Shown piece after piece: positions 1 to 10,289 of a stretch of DNA of 64,000 nt (positions within the stretch are counted from its first letter, which is position 1; the number at the start of each line of letters is the position of its first letter). The notes under the pieces were generated by a model, which had not been told where the DNA came from, made no database searches, and worked only from the letters and a program-made list of their open reading frames with translations. The stretch covers positions 620,001-684,000 of the forward strand of contig JACGCM010001844.1 of NCBI GenBank assembly GCA_014058105.1. Direction: 5' to 3'. The position numbers and the translations under genes are program-made. This DNA is from Kingdonia uniflora. Its lineage: Eukaryota > Streptophyta > Magnoliopsida > Ranunculales > Circaeasteraceae.

Positions 1-1140
1 TACATTTGATACCCAATCAAATGTGACAACAAATTACTCAACTGAGAGTTGAGATTACATTTGATGCCCCACCTAATAAGGTCATGAATAGTATGAATAT
101 GAGTTAAGTTCTAACTAAATATAGATGCTACCCAGTCCCATATTAGTTTCATTTTGTATCTAGAATAAGTGAATACTATCTCGTGGTTATTCATTATAAG
201 AGAGTGTACGTGGCTACAACTGACTGATACTAAACATGTACATTGGTTTTCCACCTTTAGGCTCAAATACTCTAACCCATTAGTATATTAACAAACTACA
301 AAAGAGTTGTGTTTATTTTTATGAATAATATGTTATGTTCGAATAGACTTTGCTCCTGTTTGAATACACAACGACATGAGCCTTTCCCTTTTTATAGACA
401 TTGGCTCTGTTCGAATAGACTATGTCTTGTTTGAATTAAGTACATTAGTTCTATCCAAATACTAAGAGCAGGAGCTTCTCAGTTTGATATTTTGTTTCTA
501 TTCGAACAGAGTACGGGATTTTTGGCTTTACTCTAAAAGATTCTTTTCTATATTGTCAAAATCAACTCTTCAAAAATCATTTTTTATAGGGCTTGATATA
601 TTTGGGAGAAGAGAAAATTTAATGAGAATTAAGTTTTAAATTGAATCGATCTTAGAGTTTTAAAAAAACCTAATCTTGATTTGAAAAGCTTGTGAGTTTC
701 AAGCTTGAAAGCTTTGGTGGGAGATTGAAGTGAGGCATTGCAAGAATGAAGAATCCTTTGCAATAAACACAATTAGAAGATAGGTAACCATGGGATGTGC
801 TTATCAAACTATAAGTGATTGAATTCTTGTAATTTCCTTTCAATATTTGATTTTAAGCTGTCGGGCAATTCGATAGCGACCTATAGGTTTTTCATATGAG
901 AAAGGTTTCCTATAGGATTAAAATTACTTGTTTTATGTGTAATTGATTGTTTGTTGCTAACACTAGATTATCATATCAACTTGAGTTATGTTAGAGTTAG
1001 ACCATTAGTTCCAAGGATTATCGGACCTAATTTATTTGACCTACTTTTATCGAAATTGATTAATCTCGAGTTGGGAAATCTTAGAGCACATCATGTAGCT
1101 TGAATGATGTTTCTTTTAACTAATGAAGCTTTATGATGCA
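1..1140. other. Unassigned AT-rich intergenic DNA
   Basis: I find no coding region or recognisable element here. Two small perfect hairpins lie at the left edge: ACATTTGAT/ATCAAATGT at about 2-24 and CTCAACT/AGTTGAG at about 39-55. A motif beginning GTTCGAATAGACT recurs at about 339 and 410, followed each time by GTTTGAAT. The stretch 810-1100 (a CCTATAGG motif, then AT-rich DNA) has the feel of an old LTR end, but no primer-binding site follows it. Confidence 0.4.
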
Positions 1141-1149
1141 CATAGATTC

Positions 1150-2190
1150 TACTTTTTAGTTTGTTTACTAGCTGTCTAGAAGCAGCCTCATAACTAGATA
1201 TAAAGTCCATGAAACCTTTGATTGATTGTTTCTGCCCATTGAGAAATACCACAAAATCATCTACATATAATAAGTGAGTTAGCTTAATACACCCCTTAGT
1301 AACAGCATAAAACCCAATTTTACCATTTGCAAAGCATTTGGAGAGCCTCTAGAAAGAAAATCTTTAGAAAGAATGAATAAAAGGGGAGATAAAGGGTCCT
1401 CTTGACTGAGGCCCTTAGATGATTTGAAGAAACCTTTAATGACCTATTTAAGCACTACAAAGATCCATAGAGACTCAATACATTCTCCAATCAATTTAAT
1501 CCTCTGATCATTGAAACAAAATTTCTGAAGAATAACTTTTGTGAAACTTTAGTCATGTCTGTCATAGGATTTTGCCGAATCTACTTTGGTAATCACATTA
1601 TGCCCTATGATCTTTTTATGTATGTCCCCCACCATTTCTTGACCTAGTGATATACTCTAACCAATTTCCTTGTATTAAGCATATGCATGTTGATTATGAG
1701 AAATCAGTTTAGGGAGAATGGTGTTAAGTTAGGAGGTAATTCTTTTTTAGTAGATTTTGAATACAAATGAGCAAAGGCTGATAGGTCTCAAGTCTCCCAA
1801 GCTTCCTGGTACCTTCACTTTAGGAATGAGAGTAAGAAAAGTGACAGAAAAGGTTCAAGGAATTGGAACACCACAATAAAATTCTTTCACAACCCCATGT
1901 AAGTGTTCATTGACAATATCCTAGGCTTTGATAAAAAAAATAAGAGCGTAAACCATCATACCCTTGAGCACTATCTCCAGAGAGTACCTCAGAATAATAG
2001 TGGACAACTGTTTCATGTAGAGTGCATATATCTTGAGTTTTGCTGACATTGGGGAGGGTCAAGTCCACAAACTTACACATTTTCCTTATAGGTTTTTTCT
2101 ATCCACATAACCTCTTCTTTCCATAGCATACTGGCATACTTAGCTTGTAGTCCCAGAAGTCCTCTCAGGGATGACAATGCATGATTATTA
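1150..2190 (-). pseudogene. LINE (L1-type) ORF2 reverse transcriptase remnant
   Basis: On the minus strand, broken by several stops and frameshifts, the translation follows the plant L1 reverse transcriptase in order. About 2160-2110 gives the pre-RT segment (LQAKYASMLWKEE). About 1840-1790 gives LTLIPKVKVPGSLGDLRPIS, the usual first RT block. Then comes LISHNQHAYA, then KVDSAKSYDR near 1570. Near 1400 lies the block GLSQEDPLSPLLFIL, usually RQGDPLSPLLF. Near 1260 is MILWYFSMG, where a YADD-type active site is expected; the Asp pair is not intact. Endonuclease, RNase H and poly(A) tail are absent. It abuts the Tat-A LTR on its right. The family call is firm; the exact ends are not. Confidence 0.8.
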
Positions 2191-2199
2191 GTTTTGGGC

Positions 2200-2649
2200 T
2201 TGACACGTCTTATCAGAGGAGGGCACCACTTGACTCTCTCTGGGTTTCTTCCCCCTCATCTTTCAGAGCTGCTAGGGTTTGGTAGATAGAGGAGAATGCT
2301 TTAAAAATGTTCCCTTCTTAGGTCACTGTCTCTCCCTATTTATAGGGAGGGTTTTAACCTAAAAGTACTCAGGCTCACGTGACGTGTTAGGCTTTATCTT
2401 TCTACGTGGGTTTGGCATGAAGTGTTAGTCCATTTGAGTTGCTTTCATCTGTGACTCGAGGATCGTTAAGAGAGCTTCTCCAAAGACATTATCATTAATT
2501 GGTGGGGATGTCATCGAGCCTCGTGGTTAGCAGGGGTGTGTTCCTATAAGTTACTTTCATCATGGCTCTAGGGTCGGTAAGAGGGCATCTTCTAAAATGT
2601 GCTTATTTATCAGTAGGAGCCTCGTGGTTAGCGGATGCGTGCTGCTACA
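2200..2649 (-). repeat. Truncated 3' LTR of Tat-A
   Basis: Read on the minus strand the LTR begins TGTAGCAGC directly after the polypurine tract, in the same context as the 3' LTR of Tat-B (GGGGGCGAT followed by the LTR start). It contains an internal near-duplication of a GCTAACCACGAGGCTC-type motif (about 2521-2505 and 2631-2615) and a TATA box. It fades into LINE sequence near 2200, so the R-U5 part is lost. The other LTR of this element is not in the window. Confidence 0.6.
2337..2345 (-). promoter_or_regulatory. LTR TATA box of Tat-A
   Basis: CTATAAATAGGGAG on the minus strand, about 310 bases into the LTR. This is the usual place for the retrotransposon promoter that would drive gag-pol. 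Confidence 0.55.
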
Positions 2650-2662
2650 ATCGCCCCCCCTC
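2650..2662 (-). promoter_or_regulatory. Polypurine tract of Tat-A
   Basis: On the minus strand the sequence is GAGGGGGGGCGAT, directly followed by the LTR start TG. The Tat-B element has GAGGGGGCGAT at the same place (23471-23481), which supports the assignment. Confidence 0.65.
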
Positions 2663-2962
2663 AGTTTTTGCTCATGGCAAGGGAGATCTGAGGTGAAATG
2701 TGTGTGTTTGTCATATCATTTAGTCACGAGAGCACTACCACGTTCTGTTAGATTTGTGGCCATTTTTTGAAATCCACTGTTTATAGCCATTGTATTGGAA
2801 GTTGTGAGCCACCATTATTGTCTGTGTATTGGGGTAATAAGAAAGGGTAATTAATGCCACTTCAATTTATGTGACATGCAGTTACTTCCGCAACTGCTGG
2901 GTAACGTGTCCCATCATTGTAGTGGGGCCTACTAATTTTTTAAACTTTCCTTTCGTTCTCTC

Positions 2963-2973
2963 TCTATAAAAGG
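2963..2973 (+). promoter_or_regulatory. Candidate promoter of the Tat-A antisense ORF
   Basis: CTATAAAAGGG on the plus strand, about 300 bases from the polypurine tract and 360 bases before the first ATG of the antisense ORF. It lies in the element body and points against gag-pol, so it is not the LTR promoter. The spacing to the ORF would allow an untranslated leader or a small intron. Confidence 0.4.
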
Positions 2974-3328
2974 GAGATTTATGTCTCTTACACCACCTTT
3001 AGCTTTCTTTTACATTTCCTTGTGCCATTTTGAACTTTTCTTTGGTTCTTCGTTCTTTGCTATTCTGCATTCTTTACTGTTGCTATTTTGCTAAAGCTTT
3101 CAGAGTCCTCTTTTTGGTAAGTATATAATTTACAATGCCTCTGAATTGTTGTTTGTGGTTTTGCCAATTTATAATGCCTCTTTTTCATGTTGATTTGTAG
3201 TCTTTCTTCATAATTATGTTGGAAAACCAGTACTGATGCCAGCCACATTTAGGTCGTGTGCCATTTTGTTTTTCTAGGACCGTAGTTGGTAGGGCGGCCG
3301 TATAGAGGCGAGAAGTACATTTAGGACT

Positions 3329-5060
3329 ATGGGTCCCTGTGGTTGCCCTAGTTTTGTTTATAACACATGTTCCCTCTTGTTTGGGAAGAGTCTAATCTTT
3401 GTACCTGGCTCGTACAGGGACGATCCCTCATCTTGCATGAGTCTGTGTGCCCTTGTCTTAGAGTGTTTGTTTCAAGGGATGTATTCATCTATTGATGAGT
3501 CAACTACAAAAGGGTCATCTGCAAGACCTCCATGTGCTATACCCCTAGATTAGAGAGGCAGTCATGACCACAAGGTAGGCACTTTGGTCCCTCAGGACTT
3601 AGAAGCCGAGGCTGCCATGGATTTTATGCCATATAGGAAGTTGACAGGGATTTGGCCTATGAGGTACTTATTAGTGGTCGTGTCAAGGGAGGCTCATAAT
3701 TTTTTTGGCATTGTCTTAGTGAGTGGAGGCCACCCACGTGGTTAGTTGTGTATGAAACCGGCGGGATAAGTATGAAGTATTTAGATATTGTGAACGAGGG
3801 TACGTGGGCGAGTGGAGTGCCGATTAGATTTGGCCTAATTGCCAAACTTTGGTTCAGAACCAGTGTATCTTCTACTTTGGGCAGTTTGATGAAAGTTTAT
3901 TGTTACCTTTAGATGACCTTACAAAGAAATGTTTGAACTCGTTTGGACGAGCACCAGGTCAGATGAACGGGAATTTTTATAGGGTAATGACTGGTTATCG
4001 TCTAATTAACCAAACAATACCTCCTCGATATAACATGGGCTGTGCAGATATTGTGGTGGTGTATAAGATAGGTTGGTGTCCCTGGCAATTGGACTTCATC
4101 CCCGGGGATCCTGTGAACGAGGTGAGGAGGTAGATGTCTATGATGATCTCGTACCATTGGTAAAGGTGAGAAAAGGTATGGCAAAGAGGTCCCTAGATAA
4201 GAAGGGTGATACTGAATTGAAGGGTCAAATGGTCATGTGTACCTATGCTCCCGAGTAGAGACACTAATATTATATTGCTCGTAAGTCAGGTGAGCAAAAA
4301 TATTTTAACTTGCCCACCGGTGGTAACTTTTGGTGTCGTCATCCTATTCTGGAAAACGGTGCATTTAATTTTGACGATGGTCCCAATCGTCGACTCCGTC
4401 ATAATATTTTTAATACTAAGTGTATATTCTATCTTGTCTTATATTCGTGAACTATCGTTGCTTATATGAGTTCTGATATCTTATCTGTTCCTCGCTGGTG
4501 TTACCCTTGCAAGGGTTATTTACAAGGGCTCTCGTCTTCACTGGTTAGGCATTCAAAACAAAGATTGCCACGATCTTATGAATATTTTTGATAGGAAATT
4601 CAACACGGATAGGTATTAGGTATTAGACACCGGCTAAGTACAGCGAGCCACGTGGGCATTCTGTGGGTAGTAGTATCTCCGTGCAAAGTATATATCCATA
4701 CAAGTCTACGGAGAATATATTGATGAAGCCTCGATTTCTTACTTCGAATGGGAAGGACTCTGCGGTGCCTTGCAGTCACATTCCCTTGCACCCCACATGA
4801 GTACTTGGCTAAAGGGTATTACTATCCACACTGAGAAGGATGCCTAGAATGCCAAGTATCATAATGCTATGCAGCAAGGCCTTTGACGAGGAGGTAGAAA
4901 GTTTACGGGGGAAATAAGGAAAATTGTTGTCTCATCCTTAGTTGAAGATACGACCTACTTAGTGGGTAGTGGGTAAGTTGTTCTCAGGCGGCTTGCCAGA
5001 GGGGGAGGTCCAGAGTACGGCTTATGAGGATAAGGAAAAGGCTCGCTTAACTAAGGCTCT
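3329..5060 (+). pseudogene. Tat-A antisense ORF (extra ORF opposite to gag-pol)
   Basis: A plus-strand coding remnant in several frames, opposite to the protease and RT of the same element. The best preserved part is 3849-4133: GQFDESLLLPLDDL..KK, then APGQMNGNFYRVMTGYRLI, then DIVVVYKIGWCPWQLDF. This block matches, in spacing and key residues, the antisense ORFs of Tat-B (19983-20444) and Tat-D (48907-49461): LPLxxLxKK, then about ten residues later (Q/E)Mx(G/V)N. It resembles the plant 'putative gypsy-type transposon' domain (Pfam Transposase_28 type); that family name is from memory, not a search. A further open stretch (4490-5060) carries SLAPHMSTWLKG and is not recognised. Function unknown. 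Known background: extra ORFs, often antisense, are common in Tat elements. Confidence 0.6.
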
Positions 5061-5079
5061 CTAAGACCCTTATACTCGG

Positions 5080-5330
5080 CACCACGAAATATACATGGGG
5101 TTTTACTAGTCCTCGTTGAACTATACATCTTTGTTGTAATGGAAATCTTAGGAGAGGTACAGTTATGATTTTTTGGATTTCCCATAAAGTTTTTACTAGT
5201 CCTCGTTGGGCTATATAATTGGTCGTTGGAACGACTAACTGTGAAATATATATAGGGGCTTTGAAGTTTCCAAAAAAAAATTTACAACTCATTGTTGGAC
5301 TATACATCTTAGATTTTCTATAGGAGTTGA
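5080..5330. repeat. Degenerate left block of the Tat-A 90-bp tandem repeat
   Basis: TTTACTAGTCCTCGTTG occurs near 5102 and TTTTTACTAGTCCTCGTTGG near 5191, with a degraded third copy near 5285 (CTCATTGTTGGACTATA). These are the same units as the main array at 5990-7290, from which they are separated by an ORF-like segment. Confidence 0.6.
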
Positions 5331-5519
5331 AAAGTGCTTTCTTGGGAGTGGATTGGTACAACTATATGGTTTTCCCTATGTGTATTAATGTACATTGGTA
5401 ATCTACAACATTAATGTTGGGGTTAATACCCTAATACACTATAAAAAGTGATCTGTTCTTTGTTTATCTTAACCATATTTTGCTTAGTCTTCTTTGAAGC
5501 TCTTTCAAATGTGTTGTAT

Positions 5520-5790
5520 AATACAAACCCCATCCCAAACTCGTCATGAAGCTTGTGCTGCTGTGTAAGTGGACTTCTATACCCGTATGTATTTTGGTGA
5601 TCGAGGTCTGGTAGGGAAGCCCCTGGAGCGTGGGTATGTGGACCATGCGACTTTTTTGGAAAGGGTACGAAGGGCACACCAAAAGTATTGGTTTTGGGAC
5701 CAGGTACTGCGTGACCCGGTGAAGACAGACCCTGGCCGTTTGGTCATCCTGACGACCATGGCTCCAGAAAATGTGAAGGAAGAGGACTAG
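5520..5790 (+). other. ORF-like segment between repeat blocks, function unknown
   Basis: An open plus-strand frame ends ...MAPENVKEED at 5790 and contains TRMYFGDRGLVGKPLERGYV near its start. I do not recognise it. Its leading bases (CATCCCAAACTCGTCATGAAG, near 5531) resemble those of a second segment at about 7537 (GATCCCAATCCCGTTATGAAG), which suggests that repeat block plus segment was duplicated as a unit. A TATAAAAAG lies upstream at about 5441. The reading frame is short (74 codons from the first ATG), so it may be a remnant of the same antisense gene. Confidence 0.3.
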
Positions 5791-5989
5791 GTGGATAGGC
5801 GCAACTACGATGGGGGAAAGAAACCTGCTTTGGGTGTTTATAGCCTAATTTTTTTGGGCCTTGTTTGCGTGCTATAATCATTATGTTAGAAATAAAATTT
5901 AGAAGGGAATTTCTTCGTTTACCTGTTACCTTGAATATATTGGGCCTGAGGAGGTACTCTGGGCAATATGCTTTGTAATAGACAAGCCA

Positions 5990-7290
5990 TTCCTACGACG
6001 TAATATTGAGATATCTTGAGATTGGTCGTTGGTATGAGCTAACAGTTAAAATTCAGATGGGTCTTTTGAGTTCCCTACAACTCTTTCACTTGTCCACATT
6101 AGACTATTTATATTGGTCATGATTTACTAGTCCACGTTATAATATAAGTTGGTTTTCTTAATTCCCACTAGCACTTTTAGTAGTCCTCGTAAGACTATTG
6201 ATATTGGTCGTGATTTAAGACCTAATGTTGAAATATAGGTGGGTTTTTTGAGTTCCTACCAAAGCTTTTACTAGTCCTCATTGGACTATTTATATTGGTT
6301 ACGATTTACGACCTAACGTTGAAATAAAGGTGGGTTTTTTGAGTTCTACCAACGTTTTTACTAATCCTCATTGGACTATTTATATTGGTCGTGATTTACA
6401 ACCTAATATTGAAATATAGGTGAGTTTTCTGAGTTCCCACCAACGTTTTTACAAGTCCTCGTTGGACTATTTATATTGGTCATGATTTACGACCTAAAGT
6501 TGAAATATATGTAGGTTTTATGAGTTTCTACTAATGCTTTTACTAGTCGTTGGACTATATTTATTTGTCATAATTTACGACTTAACATTGAAATATTTGT
6601 GGGTTTATTGAGCTCCCACCAATGCTTTTACTAGTCCTCATTGGACTGTTTATATTGGTCGCGATTTATGACCTAACATTTAAATATAGGTGCATTTTTT
6701 GAGTTCCCATAAATGCTTTTACTAGTCCTCGTTGGACTATTTATATTGATTGTGATTTATGACCTAACATTAAAATATTGGTGGGTTTTCTGAGTTCCCA
6801 CCAACGCTTTTACTAGTCCTCGTTGGACTATTTATATTGGTCATGATTTACGACCTAACGTTGAAATATAAGTGGGTGTTTTGAGTTCCCTCCAATGCTT
6901 TTCTTAGTCATTAGACTATTTATATTGGTTATAATTTATAACCTAACGTTGAATATAGGTGGGTTTTTTGAATTCCCACCAAAGATTTTACTACTCCTTG
7001 TTGAACTATTTATATTGGTCGTTACTTATGACCAAACGTTGAAATATTGGCAGGTTTTTTGAGTTCCCACCAACGCTTTTACTAGTCCTCATTGGATTAT
7101 TTATATTGGTCGGATTTATAACCTGTCTTTGAAATATAGGTAGGTTTTGTGAGTTCCCACCAATGTTTATACTAGTCCTTGTTGGACTATTTATATTGGT
7201 CATGATTTACGACCTAACGTGGACATATAGGTTGGTTTTTTAAGTTCCAACTAACTGTTTTAGTAGTCCTCGTTAGACTATTTTTAATGG
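5990..7290. repeat. Tat-A tandem array, unit 88-91 bp, about 13 copies
   Basis: The landmark GGACTATTTATATTGG recurs with steps of 88-91 bases (6283, 6373, 6464, 6552, 6643, 6734, 6825, 6913, 7003, 7094, 7184, 7275), with less clear copies before 6283. Each unit carries a CTAGTCCTCGTTGG start, TGATTTACGACCTAACGTTG and TGAGTTCCCACCAACG. It lies in what would be the 3' untranslated part of Tat-A. Tandem repeats are known in that position in Tat elements and can seed satellite DNA. Confidence 0.9.
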
Positions 7291-7448
7291 TCGTTATTGC
7301 AACTTTGGGGAAAGTGTTTAGGAGCTACCTATGTTTTTGAAAATGGTAAACCTTGGGAATGTGTAAGGTTGACTTGGTCAAGTCATTTTATTTGAAACTG
7401 ACAGTGTTGATTTTGTGGCACCATATTTATTATAGGCATTGAATGTTT

Positions 7449-7870
7449 TTTATATAAAAGGGCTCAAACCTGCCTTTCTCATATTACACATTTATTAGTT
7501 TAATCATTTGTTGTTTCGATGAGTTGGATGAAGACTCGATCCCAATCCCGTTATGAAGAGATATAAGCATTGATCATACCGGTGGTTGACAAATCGACCA
7601 CTTTCCTCTTTGGGGATGGGGGTCTGGCCGGTGAAATACAACTCCACCAGTGCCCCATTTTAAAGTCCATCCCTTAATATGATCATAAGGATCCATAGGA
7701 AGGGTAGAACTTGTCTGTTCTATTTTGTGATGTGATGCTGAGCTCCTGCGACCGTAACTTTGAACTGCAAATGATGGCATTGTTAGAGCTGGATATGTAT
7801 GAGGAGTATTACTATGGCAAAGACTACCAGTCAGTTAAGAAGAAATATGGGTGTCTTGGGTATCTTGCCT
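7449..7870 (+). other. TATA box followed by ORF-like segment, function unknown
   Basis: TATATAAAAGGG at about 7450 is followed 70 bases on by an ATG and MKTRSQSRYEE; the frame then breaks and reopens with MMALLELDMYEEYYYGKDYQ and KKKYGCLGYLA up to a stop near 7872. No family is recognised. The arrangement of TATA box, short leader and basic N-terminus looks like a gene start, and the segment is bounded on both sides by tandem repeats. It could be a second antisense gene of Tat-A or a captured fragment. Confidence 0.3.
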
Positions 7871-8019
7871 AAATGACCTTGTAATATTGGTGGTACAATG
7901 TCATGAATAAAATGAAAATCTTTTGGTACACATGTAGATGGTTTATTTGATTTCTTCTCCCTTGTATAGTAATATCGTAATACTCTTGTCTAGATTATAT
8001 GTTAATGTTAGGGGTTATA

Positions 8020-8740
8020 AAAAATGACTTCATTTGTTAGGGGGATGTTATACATCAAACCTGACCCAAGCATATGGGGGAAACCGTTTTTATTGCAAAA
8101 AATGACTTCAGTATTTGTGAGGGCGTTTTACTTTAAAAATACCCCCAGTATGGGGAGGTCAGTATTACTTTAAAAAGTGACTTCAACATTTGAGAGGACC
8201 AGTATAGGGAGGTCGGTTTTACTTCAATAAATAACTCCAGTATTTAAGATGGCATTTTACTTTAAAAATGCCCCCAATAAAGGGGAAGTCATTTTTACTT
8301 CAAAAAATGACTCCCGTGTTTGAGCGGGTGTTTAACTTTGAAAATGCCCCCAATATAAGGGAGGTCATTTTTACTTCTAAAAAATGACTTGAGTGTTTGA
8401 GAGGATGTTGCGCTTTACTTTAAAAATGCCCCCATTATAGGGAAGTCATTTTTACTTTTACAAAACAACTCCAGCATCTGAAAGTGTGGGGGTTTCACTT
8501 CAAAAGTTCCCCCAGTATAAGGGATATTATTTTTACTTCAAAAAACGACTCAAGTGTTTGGGATGGCATTTTACTTCAAAAATGCCCCCATTATGGGGGA
8601 GGTCATTTTTACTTCAAAAAATGACTCTAGTACTTGTTTTACTTCAAGAAACGACTCCAGTACTTGGGGAGGGAAGGGGGTGGGGGGTGGGCATTTTACT
8701 TCATAAATATCCTCAGTATAGGGGAGGTCATTTTTACTTC
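8020..8740. repeat. Second Tat-A tandem array, unit 76-81 bp
   Basis: Units consist of GGGGAGGTCATTTTTACTTC, then AAAAATGACTCCAGTATTTG, then GGCATTTTACTTTAAAAATG followed by a C-run. The GTCATTTTTACTT landmark occurs at about 8287, 8363, 8444, 8525, 8601 and 8725; the last unit is longer because of a G-rich insertion (8660-8690). Each unit contains an imperfect inverted pair (CATTTTTACTTC...). The array directly replaces the end of the RT domain, so an integrase-sized stretch has been lost here. Confidence 0.85.
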
Positions 8741-9480
8741 AGGCCAAACGGCATTACGGTATAATATTACAATCTCTGCTCTATGGTAAAGAAATTTCAT
8801 TCTTGGTCCTCGATCGCCTAAGGTATTTGGTTATACCCTAAGTAACTATCCATAAATGATATTTGTCCATGGCATACTATAAAGTCCACTAGTCTTGTTA
8901 TGAGGGGCATGTTCACTTTAAGTCGGTAAAATCAATATAGAATCATGTTTTACCATTCTTCTTGGGGGCAGCTACCACATTTGCTGCCAATTGGGGATAA
9001 TCCACGAGTTTGATAATTCATGCCTTGAGAAATTTTTAGATCACGTCATTTATTTATCCTCAAAGTCTTGGAAATGTTACCTTGGTGTTAACGTGCAAGC
9101 GGCGGCAGACAATGCCAGGGTTGATGCCAGGTATTTCCTTGAATGATGAGGGGAATACATCCTTGTATCATTAGAAGAGGTTTATAAGGTCTGATTGTTC
9201 TTCTCCTATCAAAATTGAGCCAATATATATAGTTCTCGTAGGGCCACCAAGGCTAATTTTATCGATCGGCTCTACGAGAGGTAGTGTCCATTGTATGCTA
9301 AATGTGTTTAAAATTACATTGTTTTGGACAGAGGTAAGTTCTGTATCGATTTCCATATTACTTGGGTGGGAAGAAATGGGGGATGAGTCCATCGCCATGG
9401 GTTCGTTCCATATTCGTTGTAATTCCTCTAGTTTTAAACTTTTTCCTATCGTTCTTGAATTTTGAAGGGAGACCAAGTTT
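8735..9480 (-). pseudogene. Tat-A reverse transcriptase, N-terminal part
   Basis: The minus-strand translation follows Tat-type pol. RTIYIGSILIGEEQSDLI is the segment before RT. Then come a KDVFPSSFKEIPGINPGIV block (normally FAW.Y.EMPGI.P), ANVVAAPKKNGKT (usual ANVVVVPKKNGK), DFTDLK.TCPS, and after a gap EDQE...FFTIEQ...YYTVMPFGLK ending at about 8735. The catalytic Asp pair and everything downstream are missing; the tandem array follows directly. Several stops and frameshifts are present, so it is a dead fragment. Confidence 0.75.
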
Positions 9481-9519
9481 TCAAAAAAATTGGCATAACA
9501 AATACGAGTGGCGACTTGG

Positions 9520-9866
9520 CAGTCTCATATTTGGTATATTCCAAACTTTTTTGGAAAATGTATTACTTGGTGGTAGGAAGAAGGTACAACCTTCATTTTA
9601 TGGATTCACTCCCGTCCAAGGATGCCATTATAGTATACCGAGGGGATGTTTACAATGACAAAGATTGTCGACATTACGACGGGTCTAGCTTGTACCTGAG
9701 TAACGAGTTCCCTAATGGCTCGCTCAGTAGACCTGTTAAAGCCTGATTTCTCAGTTTTGGAGGGTGACATACAGTCTTACATGTTCATATATTTTAAAGC
9801 ATCGTAATAGAGGATATTTGCTCCACTTGCTGAGTTGACCACCATGTATTTAACTAAGACTCCCCA
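9520..9866 (-). pseudogene. Tat-A aspartic protease remnant
   Basis: Minus-strand translation: VVNSASGANILYYDALKYM (Tat proteases normally read VDSGSSA.ILY.DA...M), then a block ending in PSVYYNGILGRE (usually SAYNAILGRP) and KMKVVPSSYHQVIHFPKKFG, which is the conserved block leading into RT. The catalytic Asp of the D-S/T-G triad reads Asn and the Gly reads Ala, so it could not be active. The fragment is cut at 9869 by the Tat-B junction. Confidence 0.7.
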
Positions 9867-9869
9867 GAT

Positions 9870-10197
9870 CACGATGAAGAGTTGTGGAGAAGCCTATAAA
9901 AAGGAAAAGTTCTAGAAGAGACAGGGACAAGAAAAATCACTCAAAACTTATAATTTACAAGATCAAAAGCATTTCTAGATTCTAGAGATCACTTGAAATA
10001 AAGATATCCACTCAAAGCAATAAAGATACTTTTACAAAAATCCTCCATACGAGGTCATAGGTTTTTACCTATTCAGAGGTTTTCCACGCTAAAAACACCT
10101 ATTTTCATTTCTAACTTTATAGTAGAGGATTGTTTAGGTTCCTTGGTGTGATAGCTAATTCCTAATCAAATCGAGCTTACAGAATTTGGCCATTACA
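9870..10197 (+). repeat. Truncated 5' LTR of Tat-B
   Basis: From CACGATGAAGAG onward it matches the 3' LTR (23734-23985 plus 35218-35284), including CCTATAAAAAGGAAAAG, two AATAAAGATA motifs and the end CCATTACA. The first about 250 bases of the LTR (present at 23482-23733) are missing here; upstream sequence belongs to the Tat-A protease. TATA box at 9895-9904; the AATAAA motifs near 9998 and 10019 fit the polyadenylation region. Confidence 0.85.
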
Positions 10198-10199
10198 TT

Positions 10200-10217
10200 T
10201 GGCGCCATCTATGGGAA
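10200..10217 (+). promoter_or_regulatory. Primer-binding site of Tat-B
   Basis: TGGCGCCATCTATGGGAA begins two bases after the LTR end. Tat-D has TGGCGCCATCTGTG and Tat-C TGGCGCCGTCCGTG in the same position. This is the usual Tat-type PBS context where reverse transcription would be primed by a host tRNA. Confidence 0.75.
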
Positions 10218-10289
10218 AGATTGTAGTTCCACAATACTCTAAGGCACTCTTTCATTACAATTTTCAATTATTGTTTCTTCCAGACGACA

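Larger units (their letters stand above)
2200..9869 (-). mobile_element. Tat-A: degraded Ty3/Gypsy Tat-lineage retrotransposon
   Basis: A minus-strand element reconstructed from its parts, right to left: protease (about 9866-9520), RT (about 9476-8735), a 76-81-bp tandem array, short ORF-like segments between blocks of a 90-bp tandem array, an extra ORF on the plus strand (3329-5060), a polypurine tract (2650-2662) and part of the 3' LTR. RNase H, integrase, gag and the 5' LTR are missing. The combination of antisense ORF, tandem repeats in the 3' untranslated region and a G-rich PPT is typical of the Tat lineage. The right end is cut at the junction with Tat-B, the left end by the LINE fragment. 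Confidence 0.75.

Noticed and set aside
7006..7203. ORF with repeated INSPTRTS / INNPMRTS words
   Set aside because: It is the translation of the 90-bp tandem array on the minus strand, not a repeat protein.
5990..7290. CRISPR-like regular repeats
   Set aside because: The whole unit repeats with no unique spacers, the period drifts, and the setting is a plant retrotransposon.
8486..8764. ORF MGVSLQKFPQYKGYYFYF...
   Set aside because: It is the translation of the 76-81-bp tandem array.
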